Source: an uncultured Lachnospiraceae bacterium (lineage in GTDB: Bacteria; Bacillota; Clostridia; Lachnospirales; Lachnospiraceae). Taken from it: 64,000 bases of DNA. Positions 44,765-53,924 of this stretch are shown one piece after another. The notes below the pieces were generated by a model. The model had not been told where the DNA came from. It saw only the letters and a list, made by a program, of their open reading frames with translations, and did not search any database. A program made the translations under genes and the position numbers. How positions within the stretch are numbered: position 1 is the stretch's first letter; every line of letters begins with the position of its first letter. The stretch covers positions 1 to 64,000 of the forward strand of contig CALWGM010000105.1 of the NCBI GenBank assembly GCA_944380065.1. The letters run 5' to 3'.

Positions 44765-44958
44765 CCGCAATTACCTCCGCAGAATGGTTTGGTCAGTTCG
44801 GGAAAAATAGTCCCGGTCCGGAGCGCCTGGTCCAGGTCGAGGGTACGGCCGAACCGCTGCCAGGGAACGTAGGCCATGGCAACCGGCATGCGGTCGATGC
44901 CAGAGCGCAGATCATTTTGTGTACACAGATTTGAAGTGTTTCCTGTATTGCAATGCAA
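44761..44958 (-). CDS. cotJA: Spore coat protein CotJA
   Basis: 65 residues, ending in MAYVPWQRFGRTLDLDQALRTGTIFPEL, the CotJA core. I start at TTG 44958 because AAAGGA lies exactly eight bases before it; the TTG at 44976 would place that site inside the gene. First gene of the coat operon. Confidence 0.85.
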   Translation of the reverse strand: MHCNTGNTSNLCTQNDLRSGIDRMPVAMAYVPWQRFGRTLDLDQALRTGTIFPELTKPFCGGNCG

Positions 44959-44988
44959 GGCTGAATTCCTTTCCAATCAATTTAATAT

Positions 44989-44996
44989 ATTGTATG
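44989..44996 (-). promoter_or_regulatory. Possible sigma-E -10 element for cotJABC
   Basis: CATACAAT on the minus strand equals the -10 consensus of the mother-cell sigma factor SigE, the known regulator of cotJ in Bacillus. It is about 30 bases before the cotJA start. A matching -35 at 14-base spacing is not evident, so support is partial. Confidence 0.45.
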
Positions 44997-45030
44997 CATT
45001 GTATTTTATTCAGTGCGCAGATATTTCCTG

Positions 45031-45059
45031 TTGACCGGAGGCACCGGGAAGACTAAAAT
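45031..45059 (+). promoter_or_regulatory. Promoter for the [FeFe] hydrogenase gene
   Basis: TTGACC, 17 bases, TAAAAT, giving a leader of about 130 bases before the hydrogenase ATG. The leader contains GC-rich inverted segments but no clear riboswitch. Confidence 0.6.
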
Positions 45060-45195
45060 TGTATACAAGAAATTGATAATTATTTAACAATATATGCCGG
45101 GCGGGACTCCGCACCGCACAGAGCCTGCCGCAGAGCGGCGGGCAGGGAGCGGCGGAAAAATACGCTTGCCCTGGCGTGGGAAAGGGGTTATATTT

Positions 45196-46698
45196 ATGAG
45201 AGGACTGCACACACAGGTTTCAGATTTGCGGAAGCATGTATTTGTGGAGATTGCGAGGATCGCCTATGAATCGGACAATGTGAAGGACGATATTGAGGCG
45301 ATCCCCTACAAGCTGTCCCCGGACGAGGTGCCCAGGTTCCGGGAGAGCATTTACCGGGAACGGGCCATCAGCGCGGAGCGGGCCAGGCTGGCGATGGGGC
45401 TGTCTTTGCGTCCCCAGAATAAGCCGGTGCACATTACCAGCGGGCTGGAGGAGAGCACCATCGACCAGGTCTACTATGAGCCGCCGCTGATGCAGGTGAT
45501 TCCGTCGGCGTGCAATGCCTGCGAGGATAACGTATATGAGGTCAGCAACCTCTGCCGGAACTGCCTGTCCCATCAGTGCATGGAGGTTTGCCCCCGGGAT
45601 GCGATTTCCCACGAAAACGGCCAGGCCCATATCGACCAGTCCAAATGTATCAAATGCGGCAAGTGCAAATCCGTCTGCCCGTATGACGCGATTGGACGGA
45701 GGGTGAGACCCTGTTCCCTGGCCTGCGGCGTGAACGCCATTGAGTCTGACCAGTATGGGCGGGCGGTGATCAACCAGGAGAAGTGTCTTTCCTGCGGAAT
45801 GTGTATGGTGAATTGCCCGTTTGGGGCGATCGCTGATAAATCACAGATTTTCCAGCTGATCCGCTGCATGAAAAACGGCGGCGAGGTGATTGCGGAGATT
45901 GCTCCTGCCTACGTGGGACAGTTCGGGGCGGAGGCTACGCCGGAGAAAATCCATGCGGCCCTGCGGGAACTGGGATTTTCGAAGGTGTATGAGGTGGCTC
46001 TGGGGGCGGATATCGGCGCCGTGACAGAAGCTCATGACTATGTATACCATGTAAAAACAGGAAAGATCCCGTTTCTTCTGACTTCCTGCTGTCCTTCCTG
46101 GGCGATGCTGGCGAAAAAACAGTTTCCGGAAATCATCGACAGCGTGTCCAAGGAGCTGACACCCATGGTGGCCACCGCCCGCAGTATCAAAAAGGAGCAT
46201 CCCAATGCCAGGGTGGTATTTATCGGTCCCTGCGCGGCGAAGAAGCTGGAGGCGATGCGCAGGACGGTTCGTTCGGATGTGGATTTTGTGATCACCTTTG
46301 AGGAGCTGGACGCCATGTTCACGGCCAGGGGAATTGATCCGGCCAGGATCGATCATGGAAAATATCTCCACGACGCTACGGCGGCCGGGCGCGGGTATGG
46401 TGTGGCAGGAGGCGTGGCAGACGCCATTGTAAAATGTATCAACGAGTATTATCCCGGCACAGAGGTTCTTGTGGAACATGCGGAGGGGCTGGCGGACTGC
46501 CGGAAAGTCCTGATGCAGGCCAAGGCGGGGCGCAAAAACGGTTATCTGATCGAGGGTATGGGCTGCCCCGGCGGATGTGTGGCGGGAGCCGGGACATTGC
46601 TTCCGGTAGCCAATGCGAAAAAGGAGGTACAGAAGATCGTCCGGGATTCGACGAAGAAGCTGCCTCCGAAGGAACTGAGGAAGATTGAATTAAATTAA
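45196..46698 (+). CDS. [FeFe] hydrogenase, group B-like, monomeric
   Basis: 500 residues. N-terminal ferredoxin-type part with several 4Fe-4S motifs (CNACEDNVYEVSNLCRNC, CIKCGKCKSVCPYDAI, CLSCGMCMVNCPFGAI) leads to the H-cluster domain with L1 TSCCPSW, L2 FIGPCAAKK and L3 EGMGCPGGCVAGAG. TSCCPSW and the GPC form of L2 are seen in group B enzymes rather than in the bifurcating group A type. It would exchange electrons from ferredoxin with protons. ATG 45196 has GAAAGGGG; the open frame upstream to 45094 is not used. The TAA stop overlaps the next ATG by one base. Maturases HydEFG are not in the window. Confidence 0.92.
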   Translation: MRGLHTQVSDLRKHVFVEIARIAYESDNVKDDIEAIPYKLSPDEVPRFRESIYRERAISAERARLAMGLSLRPQNKPVHITSGLEESTIDQVYYEPPLMQVIPSACNACEDNVYEVSNLCRNCLSHQCMEVCPRDAISHENGQAHIDQSKCIKCGKCKSVCPYDAIGRRVRPCSLACGVNAIESDQYGRAVINQEKCLSCGMCMVNCPFGAIADKSQIFQLIRCMKNGGEVIAEIAPAYVGQFGAEATPEKIHAALRELGFSKVYEVALGADIGAVTEAHDYVYHVKTGKIPFLLTSCCPSWAMLAKKQFPEIIDSVSKELTPMVATARSIKKEHPNARVVFIGPCAAKKLEAMRRTVRSDVDFVITFEELDAMFTARGIDPARIDHGKYLHDATAAGRGYGVAGGVADAIVKCINEYYPGTEVLVEHAEGLADCRKVLMQAKAGRKNGYLIEGMGCPGGCVAGAGTLLPVANAKKEVQKIVRDSTKKLPPKELRKIELN

Positions 46699-48560
46699 TG
46701 AAATTAGACAAGTCACAGACCAAAGCAATCCGGCATGAGAGGGGGCCGGCCATGATCCTGGCCGGCCCCGGTTCCGGAAAAACTACGGTGATCACAAGGC
46801 GGGTGGAATATCTGATCCGGCAGCGGAAGGTGGATCCCGCCAGGATTTTGGTGATCACATTTTCACGGGCTGCCGCTGTGGAAATGCGGCAGCGGTTTGA
46901 AACATTGATGGGCGGGCGGCGGACGGCGGTTACATTCGGAACCTTCCATGCGGTTTATTTCCATATCCTGAAAGCCGCTTACGGGTACACGGCGGCGAAT
47001 ATTGCAAAAGAGGAACAGCGCACGCAGTTTGTGCGGGAATTTATCCACCGTCTCCGCCTGGAGTATGAGGATGAGGGAGAGTTCGTACAGAATCTCTTAG
47101 GCGAGATCAGCCTGATTAAGAATATGTCCTTAGATCTGGAGCATTACTATTCTGCAAACTGTCCGGAGGAGGTCTTCCGCCGGATTTTCCGTGCTTACCA
47201 GGAATTTTTATATCAGAACCGGCTGCTGGATTTTGACGACATGCTGGTGTATACAAAGGAACTGCTGGAGAGCCGGCCGGATATCCTGGGCGGCTGGCAG
47301 CGGAAGTTCTGCTATATCCTGATCGATGAATTCCAGGATATCAACCAGATTCAGTATGAGATTGTACGGCTGCTGGCGGCTCCGGAGAATAATCTATTTA
47401 TTGTGGGGGACGACGACCAGTCCATCTACCGTTTCCGGGGTGCAAAACCGGAGATCATGCTGAACTTTGAAAAAGATTATCCCCGGGCGGAGAAAATTCT
47501 TTTAGACATCAATTACCGGTCGGGGAAGGAAATCGTAAAAGAAGCAGGGAACCTGATCAGTCACAACCGGGTGCGGTTTCCGAAAAATATCCGTCCCTGT
47601 CAGCAGGAGGGGATACCGGTGCAGGTTCAGGGCTTTGCCGGCCAGAAAGAACAGAACGAAGCAGTGATCCGGGAAATCCGCCGGCTGCATGCGGACGCCG
47701 GGATTTCTTATGACCAGATAGCCGTCCTGTTTCGGACCAACGCGCAGCCGGGACTGTTTATCCGTCAGCTGTTTGACCAGAATATCCCGTTTGTTTCCCG
47801 GGAGCATCTCCCGAATCTTTACGAGCACTGGATTGCGGAGGATATCTTTGCCTATATCCGGCTGGCGCTGGGGGAGCGGAGCAGAAAGCTTTTCCTGAGG
47901 ATTATGAACCGGCCGAAGCGGTATCTCTCCCGGGAAAGCCTGCCTTATGAGCAGGTGGAATTTCGGGCCTGGGAAGATTACTACCGGAACCAGGGGTGGA
48001 TGGTCCAGCGGCTGGAAAAGCTGAAAAGCGACTTAGAGGTGATTGGGAACATGCGCCCGTTCTCCGCCGTACACTATATCCGCAGGGCGGTTGCCTATGA
48101 GGATTTCCTGCGGGAATTTGCAGCCTTCCGGAAAATCCCCCAGGAGGATCTGTTTGATGTGCTGGATGAACTGCAGGAGGACGCAAGAAGCTATGATACC
48201 TTTGACGCCTGGTTTGGCCATATCGGGGAGGTAAAACAGGACTGGGAAGAGCAGGCCGCCAGAAAGGAAGTGACGGAACCGGCCGTGCGGCTGAGCACGC
48301 TCCATGGTTCCAAAGGACTGGAGTTTGACGCGGTGTTCATCTTAGATGTGGATGAGCGGGTCATGCCCTACAAAAAAGCAGTCTTGGAGGCAGACTTAGA
48401 GGAGGAGCGGCGGATGTTTTATGTGGGAATGACGAGGGCCAGACACCGTCTGTACCTGTTCTGGACCCGCCGGATCCACAACAAAGAGATGGATCCTTCG
48501 CGTTTCCTGCCGGAGTGTCAGAGCCCAGCGCCGGAAACAAAGCAGCCCGGCCTGTTTTGA
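46698..48560 (+). CDS. UvrD/Rep-family DNA helicase
   Basis: 620 residues, superfamily 1A. Walker A AGPGSGKTTVITRR (residues 18-31), motif II IDEFQDINQIQ (about 213), GDDDQSIYRFRGA (about 236-248), and C-terminal LSTLHGSKGLEFDAVF (about 532) with VGMTRARHRLYLF. It is shorter than PcrA (~740 residues) and lacks the usual C-terminal extension. Likely role is repair or removal of roadblocks. Start ATG is inside the hydrogenase stop (TAATG), an odd functional pair probably produced by position rather than shared function. Confidence 0.9.
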   Translation: MKLDKSQTKAIRHERGPAMILAGPGSGKTTVITRRVEYLIRQRKVDPARILVITFSRAAAVEMRQRFETLMGGRRTAVTFGTFHAVYFHILKAAYGYTAANIAKEEQRTQFVREFIHRLRLEYEDEGEFVQNLLGEISLIKNMSLDLEHYYSANCPEEVFRRIFRAYQEFLYQNRLLDFDDMLVYTKELLESRPDILGGWQRKFCYILIDEFQDINQIQYEIVRLLAAPENNLFIVGDDDQSIYRFRGAKPEIMLNFEKDYPRAEKILLDINYRSGKEIVKEAGNLISHNRVRFPKNIRPCQQEGIPVQVQGFAGQKEQNEAVIREIRRLHADAGISYDQIAVLFRTNAQPGLFIRQLFDQNIPFVSREHLPNLYEHWIAEDIFAYIRLALGERSRKLFLRIMNRPKRYLSRESLPYEQVEFRAWEDYYRNQGWMVQRLEKLKSDLEVIGNMRPFSAVHYIRRAVAYEDFLREFAAFRKIPQEDLFDVLDELQEDARSYDTFDAWFGHIGEVKQDWEEQAARKEVTEPAVRLSTLHGSKGLEFDAVFILDVDERVMPYKKAVLEADLEEERRMFYVGMTRARHRLYLFWTRRIHNKEMDPSRFLPECQSPAPETKQPGLF

Positions 48561-48579
48561 TGAAAACAAACCGGGCTGC
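48542..48579. terminator. Hairpin at the end of the helicase gene
   Basis: GCAGCCCGG pairs with CCGGGCTGC, with an inner GTTTT/AAAAC stem and GATG loop. It overlaps the last codons of the helicase and lies between convergent genes, so it may serve both strands. Confidence 0.55.
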
Positions 48580-48617
48580 CGCTCTTTGGCCGTTCATATC
48601 CCAACGGAAAAAAACTC

Positions 48618-48923
48618 CTACATCTGGTCGAACTCCTCATCGTCTAAGATCTGGTCAAACACATCGGTGACCTCTTCAAATTCTTCATCTGTCTCGATGT
48701 TGCCGATGGACGGGTTACCGTCGGCGTCTTCAAAATGGCGGTAAAAATACACGTCCTCGGAACCGTCTGTAGGGCAGACCGCAATATAGTCCTGTCCATT
48801 CACTTCAAAAATCTTGAGGATCTGGAAGGTGGCTTCGCCGCCCTCATCAAGCTCCACGGTCAGGTACATTTCGCGGGGATCTGTGATCTCTTCCCCGGCA
48901 GGCGTATTCTTTTTGTTTTTCAT
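48618..48923 (-). CDS. DUF1292 protein
   Basis: 101 residues, strongly acidic. The core TVELDEGGEATFQILKIFEVNGQDYIAV and the C-terminal run of Asp/Glu are typical of DUF1292, found across Bacillota with unknown function. ATG 48923 sits behind AGGAGGG; the frame open to 49049 is upstream of the promoter and not coding. It is transcribed away from the fatty-acid operon. Confidence 0.85.
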   Translation of the reverse strand: MKNKKNTPAGEEITDPREMYLTVELDEGGEATFQILKIFEVNGQDYIAVCPTDGSEDVYFYRHFEDADGNPSIGNIETDEEFEEVTDVFDQILDDEEFDQM

Positions 48924-48984
48924 CTGATTCCCTCCTGAAAACTTCACAATTTGCCGCGGCCGGCGGCCTGATTTTTCATGGATT

Positions 48985-49013
48985 AGTATAAGAAGGATTC
49001 CGGTAAAAGTCAA
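48985..49013 (-). promoter_or_regulatory. Sigma-A promoter for the DUF1292 gene
   Basis: On the minus strand TTGACT, 17 bases, TATACT. Divergent from the fatty-acid promoter, whose -35 begins 25 bases away. Confidence 0.7.
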
Positions 49014-49037
49014 TTTATAAATTTTCTGATTTTCGTA

Positions 49038-49066
49038 TTGACGGGGCATGAGAAATCATATATACT
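49038..49066 (+). promoter_or_regulatory. acpP: Promoter of the fatty-acid operon
   Basis: TTGACG and TATACT separated by 17 bases. The -10 is overlapped by the FabT-like palindrome at 49062-49082. Confidence 0.75.
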
Positions 49067-49082
49067 TTGAGGGTCAAAGTAT
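49062..49082. promoter_or_regulatory. FabT-like operator
   Basis: Perfect palindrome with 9-base arms (ATACTTTGA and TCAAAGTAT) around GGG. The core TTTGA-N3-TCAAA matches the published FabT binding motif of streptococci and lactococci, where the MarR-family FabT represses fab genes together with acyl-ACP. It covers the -10 and start point, as expected for a repressor site. No fabT gene is within the window. Confidence 0.7.
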
Positions 49083-49124
49083 TTTGGATAAAGAAATTAT
49101 ATGTATTGAAAAAGGAGAAAAACG

Positions 49125-49358
49125 ATGTTAGAGAAAATGAGAGAAATGATCGCAGAGCAGCTTGACGTTGAGGCGGAGGACATTACCATGGAGACCCGTT
49201 TCAAAGAGGACCTGGAGGCAGATTCCCTGGATCTTTTTGAACTGGTAAGCTCTCTTGAGGATGAGTATGGTATCGACATCCCGTCCGAGGATCTGGACAG
49301 CCTGACCACTGTTGGTGCGATTGTTGATTACCTGAAAGAGCTTGGCGTAGAAGAGTAA
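49125..49358 (+). CDS. acpP: Acyl carrier protein
   Basis: 77 residues, acidic. The phosphopantetheine serine is in LEADSLDLFELVSSLE (DSL motif). Carries growing acyl chains. ATG after AAAAAGGAG. First gene of the operon acpP-fabK-fabD-fabG-fabF-accB-fabZ-accC-accDA. Confidence 0.97.
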   Translation: MLEKMREMIAEQLDVEAEDITMETRFKEDLEADSLDLFELVSSLEDEYGIDIPSEDLDSLTTVGAIVDYLKELGVEE

Positions 49359-49372
49359 GATTGGTGGGAAAC

Positions 49373-50296
49373 ATGAAAACGAGAATTACGGAACTTTTTG
49401 GAATTGAATACCCGATTATTCAGGGCGGGATGGCATGGGTGGCAGATTATCATCTGGCGGCAGCCGTTTCCGAGGCCGGCGGCCTGGGGCTGATCGGCGC
49501 GGCCAGCGCCCCTGAGGATGTGATTCGCCAGCAGATCCGTGAGGCGAAAAAACTGACTGATAAGCCTTTTGGCGTCAACGTGATGCTGATGAGCCCCTAT
49601 GCGGACGAAGTGGCAAAGGTTGTTGTGGAAGAGGGCGTGAAGGTCGTTACCACAGGCGCCGGGAATCCCGGTAAATATCTGAAAATGTGGCAGGACGCGG
49701 GGATCCGCGTTGTGCCGGTTGTTGCCAGCGTGGCGCTGGCTCGGATGATGGAAAAGGCCGGGGTGGACGCCGTTGTGGCAGAGGGTACGGAGTCCGGCGG
49801 ACATATCGGTTCCGCAACCACCATGACCCTGGTTCCCCAGGTGGTGGACGCTGTCAGTATCCCGGTGATCGCTGCCGGCGGTATCGGCGACGGCAGAGGG
49901 ATGGCAGCCGCGTTCATGCTGGGCGCTGAGGCGGTTCAGATGGGTACCCGTTTCTGTGTGGCAGAGGAGTGCATCACCCACCAGAATTATAAAGATAAGA
50001 TCTTAAAGGCAAAGGATATTGACTCTGAGGTGACCGGACGTTCCCACGGACATCCGATCCGCTGTCTGCGCAACGCCATGACCAGAGAATATCTGAAGCT
50101 GGAAAAGGAAGGCGCACCGTTTGAAGAGATGGAGAAGCTGACCCTCGGTTCCCTGAGAAACGCCGTGATCGACGGCGATGTGAAGCACGGGACCGTCATG
50201 GCAGGACAGATTGCCGGAATGATCAAAAAACAGCAGACCTGTAAGGAGATCATTGACGAAGTGATGGGGCAGGCAGAGAAGCTGCTGCACCGGTAA
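49373..50296 (+). CDS. fabK: Enoyl-ACP reductase II (FabK)
   Basis: 307 residues, FMN-dependent TIM-barrel of the nitronate monooxygenase superfamily. IEYPIIQGGMAWVADYHLAAAVSEAGGLG at the N-terminus, seen here in parts, and GTESGGHIG and AAGGIGDGRG for flavin binding. Replaces the usual FabI and is insensitive to triclosan. ATG 49373 with GGTGGG upstream; a TTG at 49361 is an alternative. 14 bases after acpP. Confidence 0.93.
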   Translation: MKTRITELFGIEYPIIQGGMAWVADYHLAAAVSEAGGLGLIGAASAPEDVIRQQIREAKKLTDKPFGVNVMLMSPYADEVAKVVVEEGVKVVTTGAGNPGKYLKMWQDAGIRVVPVVASVALARMMEKAGVDAVVAEGTESGGHIGSATTMTLVPQVVDAVSIPVIAAGGIGDGRGMAAAFMLGAEAVQMGTRFCVAEECITHQNYKDKILKAKDIDSEVTGRSHGHPIRCLRNAMTREYLKLEKEGAPFEEMEKLTLGSLRNAVIDGDVKHGTVMAGQIAGMIKKQQTCKEIIDEVMGQAEKLLHR

Positions 50297-50320
50297 AACG
50301 AGGACAAGGAGAGTTATAGT

Positions 50321-51244
50321 ATGAAAAAAACAGCGTTTATTTTTCCCGGTCAGGGGTCGCAGTACGTTGGCATGGGAAAAGATTTTTATGAAAACTTTAC
50401 CTGCGCGAAAGAGATGATCGATCTTGCCGAGAAAGTAAGCGGTATGGATATGAAAGCTCTTCTTTTCGAGGAAAATGAAAATTTAAACATTACCAAATAC
50501 ACGCAGATTGCCATGCTCGCGGATGAGCTTGCCATTCTGCGTGTGCTTGAGGAAAAAGGCTTCCATTCCGATGTGAACGCGGGCTTAAGCCTGGGCGAGT
50601 ATGCGGCCCTGGTGGCGTCCGGCGTCATGACACCGGAAGATGCTTTCGCGGTGATTGTAAAGCGCGGGGAATATATGCAGGAGGCAGTTCCCACCGGCGG
50701 GGCGATGACGGCTGTTATCGGCCTGGACAACGGGACGATTGAGAGAGTCTGTTCCGAGACCGAAGGGATCGTTTCCGTGGCAAATTACAATTGTCCCGGG
50801 CAGACCGTGATCACCGGTGAGGAGCATGCGGTCAACGCGGCTGCCGCGGCCCTGAAGGAAGCCGGCGCAAAGCGCTGCATGGCCCTGAAGGTCAGCGGAC
50901 CTTTCCATTCCGCGATGCTTGAGGAGGCCGGCGAGAAGCTGGCAAAGGAATTAGAGCATGTAACGATCCATGATATTGCCACTCCCTACATAACGAATGT
51001 GACTGCAGATTATGTGACAGATAAGAGCCAGGTCAAAGAGCTGCTGAAACAGCAGATTTCCTCTTCTGTACGCTGGCAGCAGAGTGTGGAGCGCATGATT
51101 GCGGACGGAGTGGAAGTTTTTATTGAAATCGGACCCAAGAAATCCCTGACAGGATTTTTAAAGAAGATAGATAAGTCCATTCCCGCCTACCATGTGGATA
51201 CCATGGCGGATCTGGACGCTTTGTGCGAGGCTTTCCGGCAGTAA
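50321..51244 (+). CDS. fabD: Malonyl-CoA:ACP transacylase
   Basis: 307 residues. FPGQGSQYVGMGKDFYE at the start and the nucleophile serine in GLSLGEYAAL (about 90); catalytic His in SGPFHSAML (about 197). Loads malonyl groups on ACP. ATG after ACAAGGAGAG. Confidence 0.97.
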   Translation: MKKTAFIFPGQGSQYVGMGKDFYENFTCAKEMIDLAEKVSGMDMKALLFEENENLNITKYTQIAMLADELAILRVLEEKGFHSDVNAGLSLGEYAALVASGVMTPEDAFAVIVKRGEYMQEAVPTGGAMTAVIGLDNGTIERVCSETEGIVSVANYNCPGQTVITGEEHAVNAAAAALKEAGAKRCMALKVSGPFHSAMLEEAGEKLAKELEHVTIHDIATPYITNVTADYVTDKSQVKELLKQQISSSVRWQQSVERMIADGVEVFIEIGPKKSLTGFLKKIDKSIPAYHVDTMADLDALCEAFRQ

Positions 51245-51295
51245 TGCGGAAAGCCCGGAATCTATATAACAGAAATTGGTAAACAGGAGGTAAAT

Positions 51296-52045
51296 ATGGG
51301 CAATTTACTGGAAAACAAAATTGCGCTTGTGACCGGCGCCAGCCGGGGGATCGGCAGACAGATCGCGCTGACATTAGCTGCCGAGGGCGCATATGTGGTA
51401 GTGAATTATAATGGTTCCGCAGACGCGGCCAACGCGGTTGTGGAGGAAATGAAGGCAAACGGAGGAAACGGTGAGGTTTATCAGTGTACCGTCAGCGATT
51501 TTGCGGCTGTGGAGGAGATGATCAAGACATTGGTGAAAAAGCTGGGACGGATCGATATCCTGGTGAACAATGCGGGAATCACCCGGGATGACCTGCTGAT
51601 GAAGATGAAGGAAGAGGCTTTTGACGCTGTCATCGCCACAAACCTGAAGGGAAGCTTCAATACCATGCGCCATATCGCGCGCCCGATGCTGAAGCAGAAG
51701 GGCGGATGCATCATCAATATTTCATCTGTCAGCGGCATTATGGGAAATCCCGGACAGATGAATTACTGTGCGTCCAAAGCCGGCGTGATCGGCATGACCA
51801 AATCCATGGCCAGGGAGCTGGCCAGCAGGAATATCCGTGTGAATGCGGTGGCTCCCGGTTTTATTGATACCGAGATGACGCAGGCCATGACAGATTCCGC
51901 AAAAGAAGCGGGACTGGCGCAGGTTCCCCTGGGAAGAATGGGCACGCCGGAGGATATCGCCAATACCGTTGCTTTCCTGGCGTCCGACAGAGCCTCCTAT
52001 ATTACAGGACAGGTGATCTGTGTGGACGGCGGGATGGCGATGTAA
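51296..52045 (+). CDS. fabG: 3-oxoacyl-ACP reductase
   Basis: 249 residues, short-chain dehydrogenase. NADPH motif [12 protein letters not shown], catalytic Ser in ISSVSG, YxxxK as YCASK. ATG after AACAGGAGG. Confidence 0.96.
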   Translation: MGNLLENKIALVTGASRGIGRQIALTLAAEGAYVVVNYNGSADAANAVVEEMKANGGNGEVYQCTVSDFAAVEEMIKTLVKKLGRIDILVNNAGITRDDLLMKMKEEAFDAVIATNLKGSFNTMRHIARPMLKQKGGCIINISSVSGIMGNPGQMNYCASKAGVIGMTKSMARELASRNIRVNAVAPGFIDTEMTQAMTDSAKEAGLAQVPLGRMGTPEDIANTVAFLASDRASYITGQVICVDGGMAM

Positions 52046-52101
52046 AAATATTGCTGTGAACGGAGTGAACCGTAACGGAAAATCAGGAAAAGGAGAGTTT
52101 C

Positions 52102-53337
52102 ATGAGACGAGTTGTTGTAACCGGCATGGGGGCGATTACACCCATTGGCCTTGGGATCGAAGAATACTGGAACGGGATCAGAGAGGGAAAGACCGGTTTC
52201 GGGGAGATTACCTACTTTGATACCACAGATTATAAAGTAAAGGTTGCCGCGGAGGTCAAGGGCTTCAAAGCGGCCGACTATATGGATAAGAAAACCGCGA
52301 GACGGATGGAATCCTTCTCACAGTATGCGGTGGCGGCTGCAAAGGAAGCGATGGAGATGTCCGGGATCGATATGGGACAGGAAGACCCCTACCGTGTGGG
52401 TATCTGTGTGGGCTCCGGTGTCGGTTCCCTGCAGGCGATTGAAAGAGAATATGAGAAGCTGCTGAACAAGGGGCCCGCAAGGGTCAATCCGCTTCTGGTA
52501 CCGTTGATGATCACCAATATGGCGGCGGGAAATATCGCCATCCAGATGGGCATCAAGGGAAAGAGCATCAATATTGCCACAGCCTGCGCAACCGGCACCC
52601 ATAACATTGGCGAGGCGTTCCGCGCGATCCAGTATGGAGAGTGCGATGTGATGCTGGCAGGCGGCACGGAAAACGCCATCACACCCATCAGTGTGGCAGG
52701 TTTCACGGCGCTGACAGCCCTGTCCACCTCCAATGATCCTGAGAGATGCTCGATTCCGTTTGACAAAGACCGCGACGGTTTCGTGATCGGCGACGGCGCA
52801 GGCATTGTTGTTTTAGAGGAGCTGGAACATGCAAAGGCCAGGGGCGCAAAGATCCTGGCGGAAGTGGTGGGATACGGCGCTACCAGCGACGCTTACCACA
52901 TTACCTCCCCGGCGGAGGATGGCGAGGGCGCGGCTCACGCCATGGAGTTTGCGCTGAAGGATGCAGGGGTTGCCCCGGAGGAGATCACCTACATCAATGC
53001 ACACGGAACCAGCACCCATCACAATGACCTTTTCGAGACACGCGCTGTCAAGAAAACGTTCGGGGAGCATGCTTACCATCTGAAGATGAATTCTACCAAA
53101 TCTATGGTTGGCCATCTGCTGGGTGCGGCAGGCGCCGTAGAATTTATCGCCTGCGTACTGCAGATGAACAACAGTTACATCCATCAGACTGTGGGGCTGG
53201 AGCAGCCGGATGAGGAACTGGATCTGGATTATGTTCAGGGACATGGCGTGGAGGAGGAGATGGAATACGCATTATCCAATTCTCTTGCCTTCGGCGGGCA
53301 TAACGCCAGCATCCTGATCAAAAAGTATCATGAGTAA
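52102..53337 (+). CDS. fabF: 3-oxoacyl-ACP synthase II
   Basis: 411 residues. Condensing enzyme with catalytic Cys in ATACATGTHNIG (about 163), His in NAHGTSTHHND and in MVGHLLGAAGA. No fabH is in the window, so the initiating condensing enzyme must be encoded elsewhere. ATG after AAAAGGAGAG. Confidence 0.97.
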   Translation: MRRVVVTGMGAITPIGLGIEEYWNGIREGKTGFGEITYFDTTDYKVKVAAEVKGFKAADYMDKKTARRMESFSQYAVAAAKEAMEMSGIDMGQEDPYRVGICVGSGVGSLQAIEREYEKLLNKGPARVNPLLVPLMITNMAAGNIAIQMGIKGKSINIATACATGTHNIGEAFRAIQYGECDVMLAGGTENAITPISVAGFTALTALSTSNDPERCSIPFDKDRDGFVIGDGAGIVVLEELEHAKARGAKILAEVVGYGATSDAYHITSPAEDGEGAAHAMEFALKDAGVAPEEITYINAHGTSTHHNDLFETRAVKKTFGEHAYHLKMNSTKSMVGHLLGAAGAVEFIACVLQMNNSYIHQTVGLEQPDEELDLDYVQGHGVEEEMEYALSNSLAFGGHNASILIKKYHE

Positions 53338-53351
53338 AAGAAAAACAAAAA

Positions 53352-53372
53352 GCAGCCGCGGACAGCGGCTGC
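53352..53372 (+). repeat. Hairpin between fabF and accB
   Basis: GCAGCCGC and GCGGCTGC form an 8-pair stem with a 5-base loop right after fabF. No T run follows. May set relative expression or mark RNA processing inside the operon. Confidence 0.4.
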
Positions 53373-53414
53373 AATGATCAACAGGTGATCGCGGATCACA
53401 GATAGGAGTCAGTC

Positions 53415-53906
53415 ATGGAAGTCAGTCAGATCATAGAATTGATGAAGGCCGTTGCAGATAACGGCCTGACCGATTTCTCCTACGAGGAGAACGGTATGGT
53501 TTTAAAGATCCGGAAGCATCCGGAGAAAAAGGAAGTTATTTGCCAGTCTGTTGCAGCGCCGGCCGTGATGGCACAGCAGCCTGCCCCGCAGCCTCTGACA
53601 GCAGTGGTTCCGCCTGTACAGGCAGCCGCTGTCCAGGCAGATGACAGCGCAGCGCAGGCAGAAGAGCTTTCCGGCCAGGTTGTGAAATGTCCGCTGGTGG
53701 GAACCTTCTACGCGGCGTCTTCGCCGGATGCGGATCCTTTTGTCCAGGTAGGGGACATTGTGAAAAAAGGCCAGGTACTCGGAATTGTGGAGGCGATGAA
53801 GCTGATGAACGAGATCGAGTCTGAGTTTGACGGCGTCGTGAAGCAGATCCTGGTAAAGAACGGGGATCAGGTTGAATATGACCAGCCCCTGTTTGTGATC
53901 GAGTAA
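53415..53906 (+). CDS. accB: Biotin carboxyl carrier protein of acetyl-CoA carboxylase
   Basis: 163 residues. Biotinyl-lysine in VEAMKLMNEIES (about K129), preceded by an Ala/Pro/Gln-rich flexible linker (about 48-85). ATG after GATAGGAG. Confidence 0.96.
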   Translation: MEVSQIIELMKAVADNGLTDFSYEENGMVLKIRKHPEKKEVICQSVAAPAVMAQQPAPQPLTAVVPPVQAAAVQADDSAAQAEELSGQVVKCPLVGTFYAASSPDADPFVQVGDIVKKGQVLGIVEAMKLMNEIESEFDGVVKQILVKNGDQVEYDQPLFVIE

Positions 53907-53924
53907 AAGGAAAGGAAGGATCCC

